NCBI GenBank assembly: GCA_937875605.1
Contig: CALLXZ010000375.1
Location: 1-5,800, forward strand
Direction: 5' to 3'
Origin: an uncultured Moheibacter sp.
GTDB lineage: Bacteria > Bacteroidota > Bacteroidia > Flavobacteriales > Weeksellaceae
Length of the DNA: 5,800 nucleotides
The notes beneath the pieces were generated by a model, which had not been told where the DNA came from, did no database searches, and worked only from the letters and a program-made list of their open reading frames with translations. The position numbers were made by a program, and so were the translations under genes. This document shows positions 1-5,800 of the stretch, one piece after another. Each line of letters opens with the position of its first letter. Within the stretch, counting starts at the first letter, position 1.

Positions 1-856
1 CTGAAGCCGTTTTTCCCAAAACATAATCTGCAACTGCGACCAAAGTATATTCTTCTCCGAACATTTCTCCATCTTCTGAAATAATCGCCAGACGATCCAC
101 ATCAGGATCAACAACGATTCCGAAATCGGCTTTTTCTTCCACTACTTTTTTCGAAATATCGGTCAAATGTTCTTTTAACGGTTCGGGATTATGTGGGAAA
201 TGTCCTGTCGGTTCACAATACATTTTCACATATTCCACTCCTAATTTATCTAAAAGTGGCGGAATGGAAATTCCACCTGTAGAATTCACAGCATCAATTA
301 CTACTTTGAATTTCTTTTCGGCAATGGCTTCTGCGTTGACCAATGGCAATGCTAAAATTTGGTCAATGTGGATTTGAATGGCATCATCAAAAATTTCATA
401 TTGTCCTAAATCATCGACTTCCGCAAAATCAAATTCATCTGCTTCTGCAATTCTCAAAATTTCGGCCCCATCATCTCCGGAGACAAATTCGCCTTTGGCA
501 TTTAATAATTTCAAAGCATTCCACTGTTTTGGATTATGGCTTGCTGTTAAAATAATTCCGCCATCTGCTTTAAAATAGGGAACCATTACCTCTACCGTTG
601 GCGTGGTAGAAAGCCTTAAATCCACTACGTCAATTCCCAATCCTTGTAAGGTTGAACTTACCAATTGGGAAATCATACCACCGGAAATTCGTGCATCGCG
701 TCCGATGATTACTTTCCATTTTTCTTTTGCTGAATTGGTTTTGAGCCATGTTCCGTAAGCTGCAGCAAATTTTACTGTGTCTATGGGCGTTAAATTATCG
801 TTGATTTTCCCGCCGATGGTTCCGCGGATGCCTGATATGGATTTGATTAGTGACAT
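1..856 (-). CDS. glmM: Phosphoglucosamine mutase (phosphohexomutase family), 3' end cut by window edge
   Basis: Alpha-D-phosphohexomutase. The likely reaction is glucosamine-6-phosphate to glucosamine-1-phosphate in the cytoplasm, feeding UDP-GlcNAc for peptidoglycan and lipid A. The reading frame starts at the ATG at 856 and stays open to base 1, giving 285 codons; the family is usually about 450-460 residues, so domains 1 and 2 and the start of domain 3 are present. Visible motifs are the N-terminal SGIRGTIGG (residues 8-16), the active-site phosphoserine loop TASHNP with Ser106, and the metal-binding DPDVDR at 250-255 with Asp250, 252 and 254. The sugar-specificity loop and phosphate-binding domain 4 lie outside the window, so phosphomannomutase or phosphoglucomutase activity cannot be excluded. 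The glmM call rests on overall resemblance to the single-copy mutase annotated this way in Bacteroidota. It is transcribed divergently from the GlsB-family gene. The family assignment is near certain; the substrate is moderately sure. Confidence 0.85.
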   Translation of the reverse strand, partial: MSLIKSISGIRGTIGGKINDNLTPIDTVKFAAAYGTWLKTNSAKEKWKVIIGRDARISGGMISQLVSSTLQGLGIDVVDLRLSTTPTVEVMVPYFKADGGIILTASHNPKQWNALKLLNAKGEFVSGDDGAEILRIAEADEFDFAEVDDLGQYEIFDDAIQIHIDQILALPLVNAEAIAEKKFKVVIDAVNSTGGISIPPLLDKLGVEYVKMYCEPTGHFPHNPEPLKEHLTDISKKVVEEKADFGIVVDPDVDRLAIISEDGEMFGEEYTLVAVADYVLGKTAS

Positions 857-876
857 TTCGTATTAAAATTTGGTTG

Positions 877-884
877 CAAAATTA
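877..884 (-). promoter_or_regulatory. Candidate -7 box for glmM
   Basis: Read on the minus strand, this is TAATTTTG, an exact match to the Bacteroidota TAnnTTTG -7 consensus, 20 bases upstream of the glmM start codon. That would give a short leader of roughly a dozen bases. No TTG or TTTG is seen at 17-23 bases further upstream, so the -33 element is missing or degenerate and the call is tentative. Confidence 0.3.
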
Positions 885-917
885 CATTATTTGAGTGAAT
901 TATGTTGAAAGTTAGAA

Positions 918-951
918 TTTGCAGTTGATTTAAAATTAATTATTAAATTTG
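918..951 (+). promoter_or_regulatory. Candidate promoter of the GlsB-family gene
   Basis: TTTG at 918-921 and TAAATTTG at 944-951 match the Bacteroidota -33 (TTTG) and -7 (TAnnTTTG) elements, with a 22-base spacer inside the accepted 17-23 range. Transcription would start near 958, leaving a leader of about 18 bases before the ATG at 976. The region is very AT-rich, so chance matches are a real risk. Confidence 0.4.
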
Positions 952-975
952 ATTAAATTAAAATCTTAAAAATTT

Positions 976-1293
976 ATGGACACAACATCTGTACTTATTT
1001 TCGGCGCCATAGACGGCGTATGGAGTTTTCTGGTTTATTTGGTATTTGGTCTGATTGCGGCTGGAATTGCAAAAGCCATCGTTCCGGGAAAAGATCCGGG
1101 CGGATTCATCATTACAGCAATTATCGGTATTGTAGGTGCTTACTTGGGACACAACATGCGGACTTGGATAGGACTTGACAGCGACCACGAATTAAATTTT
1201 TTGAGTATTTCTGATTGGATTTTCACCATCGGAGGTGCAATCATTTTATTGTTTATCTGGAAATTTATTTCAAAACTTTTTACTAAAGGATAA
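976..1293 (+). CDS. GlsB/YeaQ/YmgE family stress-response membrane protein
   Basis: A 105-residue, very hydrophobic inner-membrane protein of the family also called transglycosylase-associated protein. Three membrane segments are visible at about residues 16-36, 44-60 and 80-98. The family hallmark PGKDPGGF (residues 37-44) joins the first two, and the second is the glycine-rich segment running into YLGH. The tail is short and basic. The start is well supported: an in-frame TAA lies only 9 bases upstream at 967-969, and no other ATG precedes the hydrophobic core. The protein is longer than the approximately 80-residue E. coli YeaQ because of an extra N-terminal stretch of about 14 residues and a longer polar loop at 62-79 (with DSDHE). 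The family is linked to general stress responses, but no biochemical activity is established, so none is assigned. It is monocistronic, between a divergent promoter region and a strong terminator. Confidence 0.92.
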   Translation: MDTTSVLIFGAIDGVWSFLVYLVFGLIAAGIAKAIVPGKDPGGFIITAIIGIVGAYLGHNMRTWIGLDSDHELNFLSISDWIFTIGGAIILLFIWKFISKLFTKG

Positions 1294-1312
1294 GAATTCA
1301 TTTATTCTAAAA

Positions 1313-1357
1313 ATAAAAATCCGATCACTGAGGTTCTCGAAGTGATCGGATTTTTAT
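1313..1357. terminator. Bidirectional intrinsic terminator between the GlsB-family gene and lpdA
   Basis: A perfect 17-bp inverted repeat, with arms 1313-1329 and 1341-1357, surrounds an 11-base loop. The core is CCGATCACT / AGTGATCGG, and the outer part of each arm is A-rich on the left and T-rich on the right, so a T run follows the core stem on both strands. It starts 20 bases after the GlsB-family stop codon and 18 bases beyond the lpdA stop, as expected for a shared terminator of convergent genes. Confidence 0.93.
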
Positions 1358-1374
1358 ATGGTATTTTATTATTT

Positions 1375-2775
1375 CTAAGAATGAATTGATCTTTTTCCTG
1401 TTGCATCCAAAGCGGCCTCTTTCATGGCTTCTGCAAATGTTGGATGTGCATGGCTCATGCGTGCAATGTCTTCAGCAGATGCTCTGTATTCCATTGCCAC
1501 AACGGCTTCCGCAATCAAATCAGCGGCACGTGCACCGATAATGTGAATTCCCAATATCTCATCAGTTTTTTCATCGGAATACATTCTTACAAATCCATCT
1601 AAATCCATACTGGCTCTGGCTCTACCCAATGCTCGGAAAAGAAACGAACCGGTTTTATAAGCTACTCCGGCTTCTTTTAATTGTTCTTCCGTTTTACCTA
1701 CTCCGGCAACTTCCGGCCAAGTATAAACCACTCCTGGAATTAAATTATAATCAATATGCGGTTTTTGTCCCGCTAGTTGTTCTGCTACCAACACGCCTTC
1801 CTCTTCTGCTTTGTGCGCTAACATGGCTCCTGCCACGACATCTCCGATTGCATAAACATTGGAAACATTGGTTTGAAGATGTGAATTGGTTTTGATGCGA
1901 CCGCGTTCATCTGTTTCAATTCCGGCATTTTCCAACCCCAATCCATCTGTATAAGGACTTCTACCTACCGAAACCAATACATAATCTCCTTCGAAAGTTA
2001 ATTGTTCTCCTTTTTTATCTTCGGCTTTCACCGTTACGTTTGATCCGTTATTGGTTACTTCTGTTACTTTGGTAGATGTATGGAATTTCATTCCTTGCTT
2101 TTTCAAAACTTTGGTTAATTCTTTTGACAAAGTACCGTCCATTCCCGGAATGATTCGGTCTAAATACTCTACAACCGTAACTTCCGAACCTAAACGTAAA
2201 TAAACGGAACCCAATTCCAATCCAATTACTCCCCCGCCAATTACTACTAAATGTTTGGGAATTTCTTTTAATTCCAAGGCTTCGGTAGAAGTGATAATTC
2301 GTTCTTTATCCGTTTTTGCAAAAGGTAATTCGGTTGAATAAGAACCGGTTGCGATGATTATATGTTTGGATTCGATTTCTTCGGTCGAACCATCTTCTTT
2401 CGTTACAACTAAATGGGTAGCATCTTTGAAAGATCCTGCTCCATTAAAAACGGTAATTGTATTTTTCCCCATCAAATACTCAATTCCTTTGACATTTGCA
2501 TCCACCACTTCTCTTTTTCGCTGAATCATTTGTCCGAAATTCACCTTTGGTGCTTCTATATCGATTCCATGCGCGCTAAAATTATGAACTGCATTATGAT
2601 AATGTTCGGATGAATCCAACAACGCTTTAGATGGAATACAACCTACATTTAAACAGGTTCCTCCTAAATTTGATTTTTCAATAATGGCGGTTTTAAATCC
2701 TAATTGTGCACTACGAATTGCCGCTACATATCCTCCGGGTCCCGCTCCTATGACGGTAACATCAAATGAATTCAT
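1375..2775 (-). CDS. lpdA: Dihydrolipoyl dehydrogenase (E3)
   Basis: FAD-dependent E3 enzyme that reoxidises dihydrolipoamide with NAD+ for the pyruvate, 2-oxoglutarate or branched-chain 2-oxoacid dehydrogenase complexes and the glycine cleavage system, in the cytoplasm. The 466 residues match the usual family length. In order: FAD-binding GAGPGG (10-15); the redox disulfide CLNVGC with Cys41 and Cys46; the ATG motif after the first domain (142-144); NAD-binding GGGVIG (180-185) followed by Glu187; the second FAD motif AIGDV (309-313); and the C-terminal dimer interface with HAHPTFAEA, whose His444 and Glu449 form the catalytic dyad of the partner subunit. The disulfide spacing and HPT motif separate it from glutathione and mercuric reductases. 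It stands alone with its own promoter and terminator, with no E1 or E2 gene adjacent, so it may serve several complexes. The start codon sits just before the FAD fold, with the normal short N-terminus. The stop codon is TAG. Confidence 0.97.
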   Translation of the reverse strand: MNSFDVTVIGAGPGGYVAAIRSAQLGFKTAIIEKSNLGGTCLNVGCIPSKALLDSSEHYHNAVHNFSAHGIDIEAPKVNFGQMIQRKREVVDANVKGIEYLMGKNTITVFNGAGSFKDATHLVVTKEDGSTEEIESKHIIIATGSYSTELPFAKTDKERIITSTEALELKEIPKHLVVIGGGVIGLELGSVYLRLGSEVTVVEYLDRIIPGMDGTLSKELTKVLKKQGMKFHTSTKVTEVTNNGSNVTVKAEDKKGEQLTFEGDYVLVSVGRSPYTDGLGLENAGIETDERGRIKTNSHLQTNVSNVYAIGDVVAGAMLAHKAEEEGVLVAEQLAGQKPHIDYNLIPGVVYTWPEVAGVGKTEEQLKEAGVAYKTGSFLFRALGRARASMDLDGFVRMYSDEKTDEILGIHIIGARAADLIAEAVVAMEYRASAEDIARMSHAHPTFAEAMKEAALDATGKRSIHS

Positions 2776-2803
2776 ATAATAATTTTTGGTTGAAATTGAA
2801 TTA

Positions 2804-2831
2804 CAAAATTAACAATTAAATATGAGTTCAA
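2804..2831 (-). promoter_or_regulatory. Candidate lpdA promoter
   Basis: On the minus strand, TTG (2831-2829), a 17-base spacer and TAATTTTG (2811-2804) fit the flavobacterial TTG-N17-23-TAnnTTTG arrangement. The -7 box lies 28 bases upstream of the ATG at 2775, giving a leader of about 20 bases. The same octamer stands before glmM. The same 137-base gap must also hold the promoter of the lipoprotein gene on the other strand, but no good TAnnTTTG match is visible for it. Confidence 0.45.
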
Positions 2832-2912
2832 TTGAATCAATTCGATAAAAATTGCAATGAAGACGCAACCTTTTCGTTATGATTTCATCTATGGTATAGA
2901 AAATTAAAAAAA

Positions 2913-3626
2913 ATGTTGAGAGAAATTAAAAAAATTAAAAATTTAAGCAAGTTAGGCGTTATGATGTTAGCAAGTTTTTCTATAACTTCTTGTTTAAATA
3001 ATGATGATGATAATGGGGTTGTAGTTCCTGAGAATGCAGGCTATATTTTGTTTACTAATGTTTCTCCCGGTTCTACGGGTTTGAGATTGTATGCAAATAA
3101 TGAAGTGTTTAATAATAACCCTTTGAATTATAACCAATTCTTTAATTATGCTCCCGTTGAAATCGGAAGCAAAACTTTAACAGTTCGTTCTGGCAATTCT
3201 TCTACTGATTTAGATACGATAAGTCTGAATGTGGAATTAAATAAATTATACAGTGTTTTTGCCGTAAATACGCCTGAAAACATTGAATTATTGGCGTATT
3301 CAGATAATCCAACTGCACCTTCCAGCCAGTTGAAAACGAAAATCCGTTTTATTCAGCTTTCACATAATACTCCTTCTGTAAAATTGGCAATTGAAGGAAT
3401 AGAAGGTGATTTGGGAACTTTTAATTTCAGAAATGCTTCTTCCTTTATGGAAATTGACCGAGTAAATAATAAAAAATTGTACTTGATAAATTCTGAGACC
3501 CAAGACACCATTTTTTCAAAAAATGTTTCGTTTAGCGGTGGTTCAGCTTATTCCGTTTTCAGTGAGGGAATTTTTGGTTCTGATGATGAAGACCTTGATT
3601 TGGACATTCAATATTTACAATACTAA
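2913..3626 (+). CDS. DUF4397-like surface lipoprotein with two similar halves
   Basis: A 237-residue putative lipoprotein. The N-terminus has a lysine-rich region (residues 3-13), a hydrophobic segment (14-24) and a lipobox ITSC with the lipidated Cys27, so signal peptidase II processing is expected. Mature residues 2-7 are LNNDDD. Acid-rich residues just after the cysteine act as a surface-export signal in Bacteroidota, so an outer-leaflet location is likely but inferred. The rest is beta-rich and resembles DUF4397 proteins. Two halves align: 44-130 opens with YILFTNVSP and 144-237 with IRFIQLSHNTP, and both carry DTI followed by YSVF (113-116 and 213-216). The C-terminus is acidic (SDDEDLDLD), then aromatic. 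No catalytic motif is seen and the function is unknown. The ATG is the first in frame after a TGA at 2880-2882. There is no Shine-Dalgarno site; the start follows an A-rich tract. Confidence 0.85.
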   Translation: MLREIKKIKNLSKLGVMMLASFSITSCLNNDDDNGVVVPENAGYILFTNVSPGSTGLRLYANNEVFNNNPLNYNQFFNYAPVEIGSKTLTVRSGNSSTDLDTISLNVELNKLYSVFAVNTPENIELLAYSDNPTAPSSQLKTKIRFIQLSHNTPSVKLAIEGIEGDLGTFNFRNASSFMEIDRVNNKKLYLINSETQDTIFSKNVSFSGGSAYSVFSEGIFGSDDEDLDLDIQYLQY

Positions 3627-3651
3627 ATTCCAATCATTACATTTATTTACA

Positions 3652-3686
3652 AAAATCCCTGTAAAATTGAGGTTTACAGGGATTTT
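3652..3686. terminator. Bidirectional intrinsic terminator between the lipoprotein and oxoamine synthase genes
   Basis: A perfect 14-bp inverted repeat, AAAATCCCTGTAAA (3652-3665) and TTTACAGGGATTTT (3673-3686), with a 7-base loop. The A-rich and T-rich outer ends give a T run after the stem on either strand. It lies 25 bases after the lipoprotein stop and 23 bases beyond the stop of the convergent oxoamine synthase gene. Confidence 0.92.
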
Positions 3687-3709
3687 ATGTTGATTAATCT
3701 TTGTTTTTT

Positions 3710-4969
3710 TTAGTACTGAACATAATCTACATCCATTTGTTCGGCAGCCTTTTTATAATAACCTGAATCCAGTTTTTCACGAATGGAGTCAAAAGCATTC
3801 AACGTAAACTCAATGTCCTCATCTGTGTGAGCAGCCGTAGGAATGATTCGGAAAATGATCGTTCCTTTCGGAATTACCGGATAGACCACCACCGAAACAA
3901 AAACACCGTGATTTTCTCTAAGGTCTTTAGCCATAATCGTTGCTTCAATCGGACTTCCTTCTAAGATGATTGGTGTTACCGGAGTATTAGTCAAACCTAA
4001 ATTATAATTTCTTGCACGTAGACCAGCTTGGATTTTTTCAACATTTTCCCATAATTTATTTTTTAATTCGGGTCTTGTTTTCAATAATTCCAATCGTTTC
4101 AAACCACCAATGGTCATAGGCATACAAAGTGATTTTGCAAAGATTTGCGAACGTAAATTGTACTGTAAATAACGGATAACCGACTTGTCTCCGGCAAAAA
4201 ATCCACCAAAACCAGCCATTGATTTAGCAAATGTAGAAAAATAAACATCTATCTGATCTTGACAGCCTTGCTCCTCTCCTGCTCCTGCTCCTGTTTTACC
4301 CAAAGTTCCAAATCCATGTGCATCGTCCACTAAAAGACGAAAATTGAATTCTTTTTTCAAATCACAAATTTCTTTTAGCTTTCCTTGTTCCGCCATCATC
4401 CCGAAAACACCTTCCGTAATGACAAGAATCCCGCCACCGGTTTGTTCGGTAATTTTTGTTGCACGAGCTAAATTCTTTTTCAAACTGTCCATATCGTTAT
4501 GAATGAACGTAAATCGTTTCCCGAAATGTAAACGTACACCATCCACTATACAGGCATGACACTCTTGGTCATAAACGATTACATCATTTTTAGACACCAA
4601 AGCATCGATAGCCGAAACCATCCCGGGATAGCCAAAGTTTAACAAATAAGCAGATTCTTTTCCTACGAATTCAGCCAACTCACTCTCCAATTGTTGATGA
4701 TACGTCGTTTGTCCAGTCATAGCACGAGCTCCCATAGGCGCAGCCATTCCATATTTGGCAGCAGCATCGGCATCGGCTTTTCGTACTTCGGGATGGTTAG
4801 CTAATCCCAAATAATTATTTAAACTCCAAACCACTACATCTTTCCCTTTGAATTTCATGCGAGGTCCCATTTCTCCTTCCAATTCAGGGAAGATAAAATA
4901 TCCTTCTCCATAATCAGCAAATTGTCCCAAAGGACCGGGATTCTTTTTAATTCTTTCAAATATATCCAT
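3710..4969 (-). CDS. Alpha-oxoamine synthase family PLP enzyme; candidate cysteate C-acyltransferase (capnine synthesis) or serine palmitoyltransferase
   Basis: PLP enzyme that condenses an amino acid with an acyl thioester and releases CO2, the chemistry of AONS (BioF), KBL and serine palmitoyltransferase. The 419 residues are close to bacterial serine palmitoyltransferases and a little longer than BioF or KBL (about 385-400). Motifs in order: NNYLGL (51-56); a glycine-rich segment at 80-86 (GARAMTG); the PLP-stacking His138 in DQECHACIVDG; DDAHGFG (215-221) with Asp215 and His218; the Schiff-base Lys249 in STFAKS before GFGGFFAG; and Arg374 in FRIIPTAAHT, which holds the substrate carboxylate. 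No biotin or threonine-degradation gene is nearby. The upstream neighbour is a CBS/cysteine synthase-type enzyme, which favours cysteate as the amino acid and 3-ketocapnine as the product. That substrate is inferred; serine (sphingolipid synthesis) is the main alternative. The start at 4969 has an in-frame TAG 27 bases upstream. No convincing -7 box is seen before it. Confidence 0.93.
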   Translation of the reverse strand: MDIFERIKKNPGPLGQFADYGEGYFIFPELEGEMGPRMKFKGKDVVVWSLNNYLGLANHPEVRKADADAAAKYGMAAPMGARAMTGQTTYHQQLESELAEFVGKESAYLLNFGYPGMVSAIDALVSKNDVIVYDQECHACIVDGVRLHFGKRFTFIHNDMDSLKKNLARATKITEQTGGGILVITEGVFGMMAEQGKLKEICDLKKEFNFRLLVDDAHGFGTLGKTGAGAGEEQGCQDQIDVYFSTFAKSMAGFGGFFAGDKSVIRYLQYNLRSQIFAKSLCMPMTIGGLKRLELLKTRPELKNKLWENVEKIQAGLRARNYNLGLTNTPVTPIILEGSPIEATIMAKDLRENHGVFVSVVVYPVIPKGTIIFRIIPTAAHTDEDIEFTLNAFDSIREKLDSGYYKKAAEQMDVDYVQY

Positions 4970-5003
4970 GATCGTATTTTGTATTAAGTAAGTCTAACTA
5001 AGT

Positions 5004-5037
5004 AAAATGCTCCACAATTTAAAATTGGGAGCATTTT
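5004..5037 (-). terminator. Hairpin with T run between the two PLP-enzyme genes
   Basis: AAAATGCTCC (5004-5013) pairs perfectly with GGAGCATTTT (5028-5037). After one unpaired A at 5014, the inner bases CAA and TTG can extend the stem, leaving a small AT-rich loop. On the minus strand the stem ends in TTTT, so it is a plausible intrinsic terminator for the CBS-like gene, starting 29 bases after its stop. It ends 34 bases before the start of the oxoamine synthase gene, so it could instead give partial read-through within an operon or mark separate transcription. Confidence 0.75.
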
Positions 5038-5066
5038 GATTATTTCAAATTAATATAATTTTCATT

Positions 5067-5800
5067 TTATTTCACGTATTGGACAGTCGCATTGGACTCC
5101 AATCCATTCAAACGGCTATTTGTAAATCCTTGTTCTTCCATCCATTCATCACTAAATACTTTCGTGATATAACGGGAACCATGATCCGGAAAAATTAAAA
5201 CAACAAAATCGTCTTTCGAAAATTCACCTGCCAATTGTTTATAAGCCTGAACAACTGCTCCACTTGTATATCCGCTCATGATTCCTTCTTTCAAAGCAAT
5301 TTCACGTGTCGTATAAGCACTCTCCTCATCCGTAACTTTCACAAATTTATCGATGAGATCAAAATCGGTTGCTTCCGGAACTAAATTCTTTCCTAAACCT
5401 TCTATTCTGTACGGATAAATTTCATTTTTATCAACTTCTCCCGTTTCGTGGTATTTCTTCAGAATTGAACCATAGGCATCTACGCCTATGATTTTTATGG
5501 AGGGATTTTGTTCTTTCAGATATTTCGCCGAACCTGAAAGCGTTCCGCCAGTACCACAGCACGCAATCAGATGTGTGATCCTCCCTTGTGTCTGCTTCCA
5601 AATCTCTGGCCCGGTAGTTAAATAATGGGCTTCAATATTTTTTAAATTAAAATACTGATTGATGTAGATTGAATTGGGTGTTTCTTCCGCAATTCTTTTG
5701 GCAACTTCATAATAAGATTTAGGATCGTCAGCCGGTACATTTGCCGGACAAATAAAAACTTTGGCACCCAATGCTTTTAAATAAGCAATTTTTTCGCCTT
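5067..5800 (-). CDS. CBS/cysteine synthase-type PLP enzyme, 5' end cut by window edge; candidate cysteate synthase
   Basis: Fold-type II PLP enzyme of the beta-replacement group (cysteine synthase, cystathionine beta-synthase). The C-terminal 243 residues are visible and the frame stays open to base 5800. A TTG at 5771 is an ordinary internal leucine, since upstream codons continue the fold ([14 protein letters not shown]). Motifs: the PLP-phosphate loop GTGGTLSG (bases 5532-5555), [19 protein letters not shown], the SGYTSGA segment near the cofactor ring, and [18 protein letters not shown]. The last, with [12 protein letters not shown], resembles the catalytic core of cystathionine beta-synthase more than CysK. 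No Bateman (CBS) regulatory domains follow; the protein ends about 25 residues after the core. The PLP lysine and substrate-binding asparagine loop lie beyond the edge. Because the next gene is an alpha-oxoamine synthase, a cysteate synthase role (for example O-phosphoserine plus sulfite) is proposed by inference. Cystathionine or cysteine synthesis remain possible. Confidence 0.92.
   Translation of the reverse strand, partial: GEKIAYLKALGAKVFICPANVPADDPKSYYEVAKRIAEETPNSIYINQYFNLKNIEAHYLTTGPEIWKQTQGRITHLIACCGTGGTLSGSAKYLKEQNPSIKIIGVDAYGSILKKYHETGEVDKNEIYPYRIEGLGKNLVPEATDFDLIDKFVKVTDEESAYTTREIALKEGIMSGYTSGAVVQAYKQLAGEFSKDDFVVLIFPDHGSRYITKVFSDEWMEEQGFTNSRLNGLESNATVQYVK

Noticed and set aside
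343..578. Two overlapping plus-strand open frames of 66-70 codons
   Set aside because: They lie wholly antisense to the glmM coding frame, have low-complexity translations with no recognisable domain, and have no promoter of their own.
958..1188. Minus-strand open frame of 76 codons
   Set aside because: It is antisense to the GlsB-family gene, whose membrane segments and family motif are clear; the translation resembles nothing known.
1629..1895. Plus-strand open frame of 88 codons with a leucine-rich translation
   Set aside because: Antisense shadow of lpdA; the leucine richness comes from reading the complement of that gene.
2413..2613. Plus-strand open frame of 66 codons
   Set aside because: Antisense shadow of the lpdA N-terminal half, with no independent support.
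2776..2912. Possible small RNA or riboswitch in the lpdA/lipoprotein gap
   Set aside because: Only a promoter match is seen; there is no extended stem structure or T-run terminator, and the gap is just 137 AT-rich bases.
3606..3733. Similar C-terminal ends (aromatic, ...QY) in the lipoprotein and the oxoamine synthase, with VQYVK at the end of the CBS-like protein
   Set aside because: The proteins are unrelated and two are in opposite orientation; the codons differ. A short chance resemblance is the simplest explanation.
5769..5771. TTG as a possible start codon of the CBS-like gene
   Set aside because: The frame is open upstream to the window edge, and the preceding residues continue the expected fold; starting here would remove the PLP-lysine domain.

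Overview
The window looks like chromosomal DNA of a Bacteroidota bacterium, most likely a member of the Flavobacteriaceae. The evidence is the AT-rich composition, very AT-rich intergenic gaps without clear Shine-Dalgarno sites, -7 boxes of the TAnnTTTG type, a DUF4397-type lipoprotein with an acidic stretch just after its lipobox cysteine, and the gene content. No mobile element, RNA gene, CRISPR array or phage signature is visible, and gaps between genes are all under 140 bases.

Layout from left to right: (1) a 3'-truncated phosphohexomutase gene on the minus strand, best read as glmM (UDP-GlcNAc supply); (2) a 119-base divergent promoter region; (3) a small plus-strand membrane protein of the GlsB/YeaQ/YmgE family; (4) a strong bidirectional terminator; (5) a minus-strand dihydrolipoyl dehydrogenase gene (lpdA) with all its redox and nucleotide-binding motifs; (6) a 137-base divergent promoter region; (7) a plus-strand DUF4397-like lipoprotein made of two similar halves; (8) a second bidirectional terminator; (9) two consecutive minus-strand genes for PLP enzymes. 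The first of these, in transcription order, is a cystathionine beta-synthase/cysteine synthase-type enzyme cut by the right edge. The second is a complete alpha-oxoamine synthase.

The most interesting part is this last pair. An alpha-oxoamine synthase next to a beta-replacement PLP enzyme of the CBS/cysteine synthase fold is what one expects for the first two steps of capnine (sulfonolipid) synthesis in gliding Flavobacteria: a sulfite-using cysteate synthase, then a cysteate C-acyltransferase giving 3-ketocapnine. The families are read from the sequence; the substrates are inferred from context and literature recalled from memory. A hairpin with a terminal T run lies between the two genes and could uncouple their expression. 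The remaining genes look like independent housekeeping or envelope functions, each with its own promoter or terminator.
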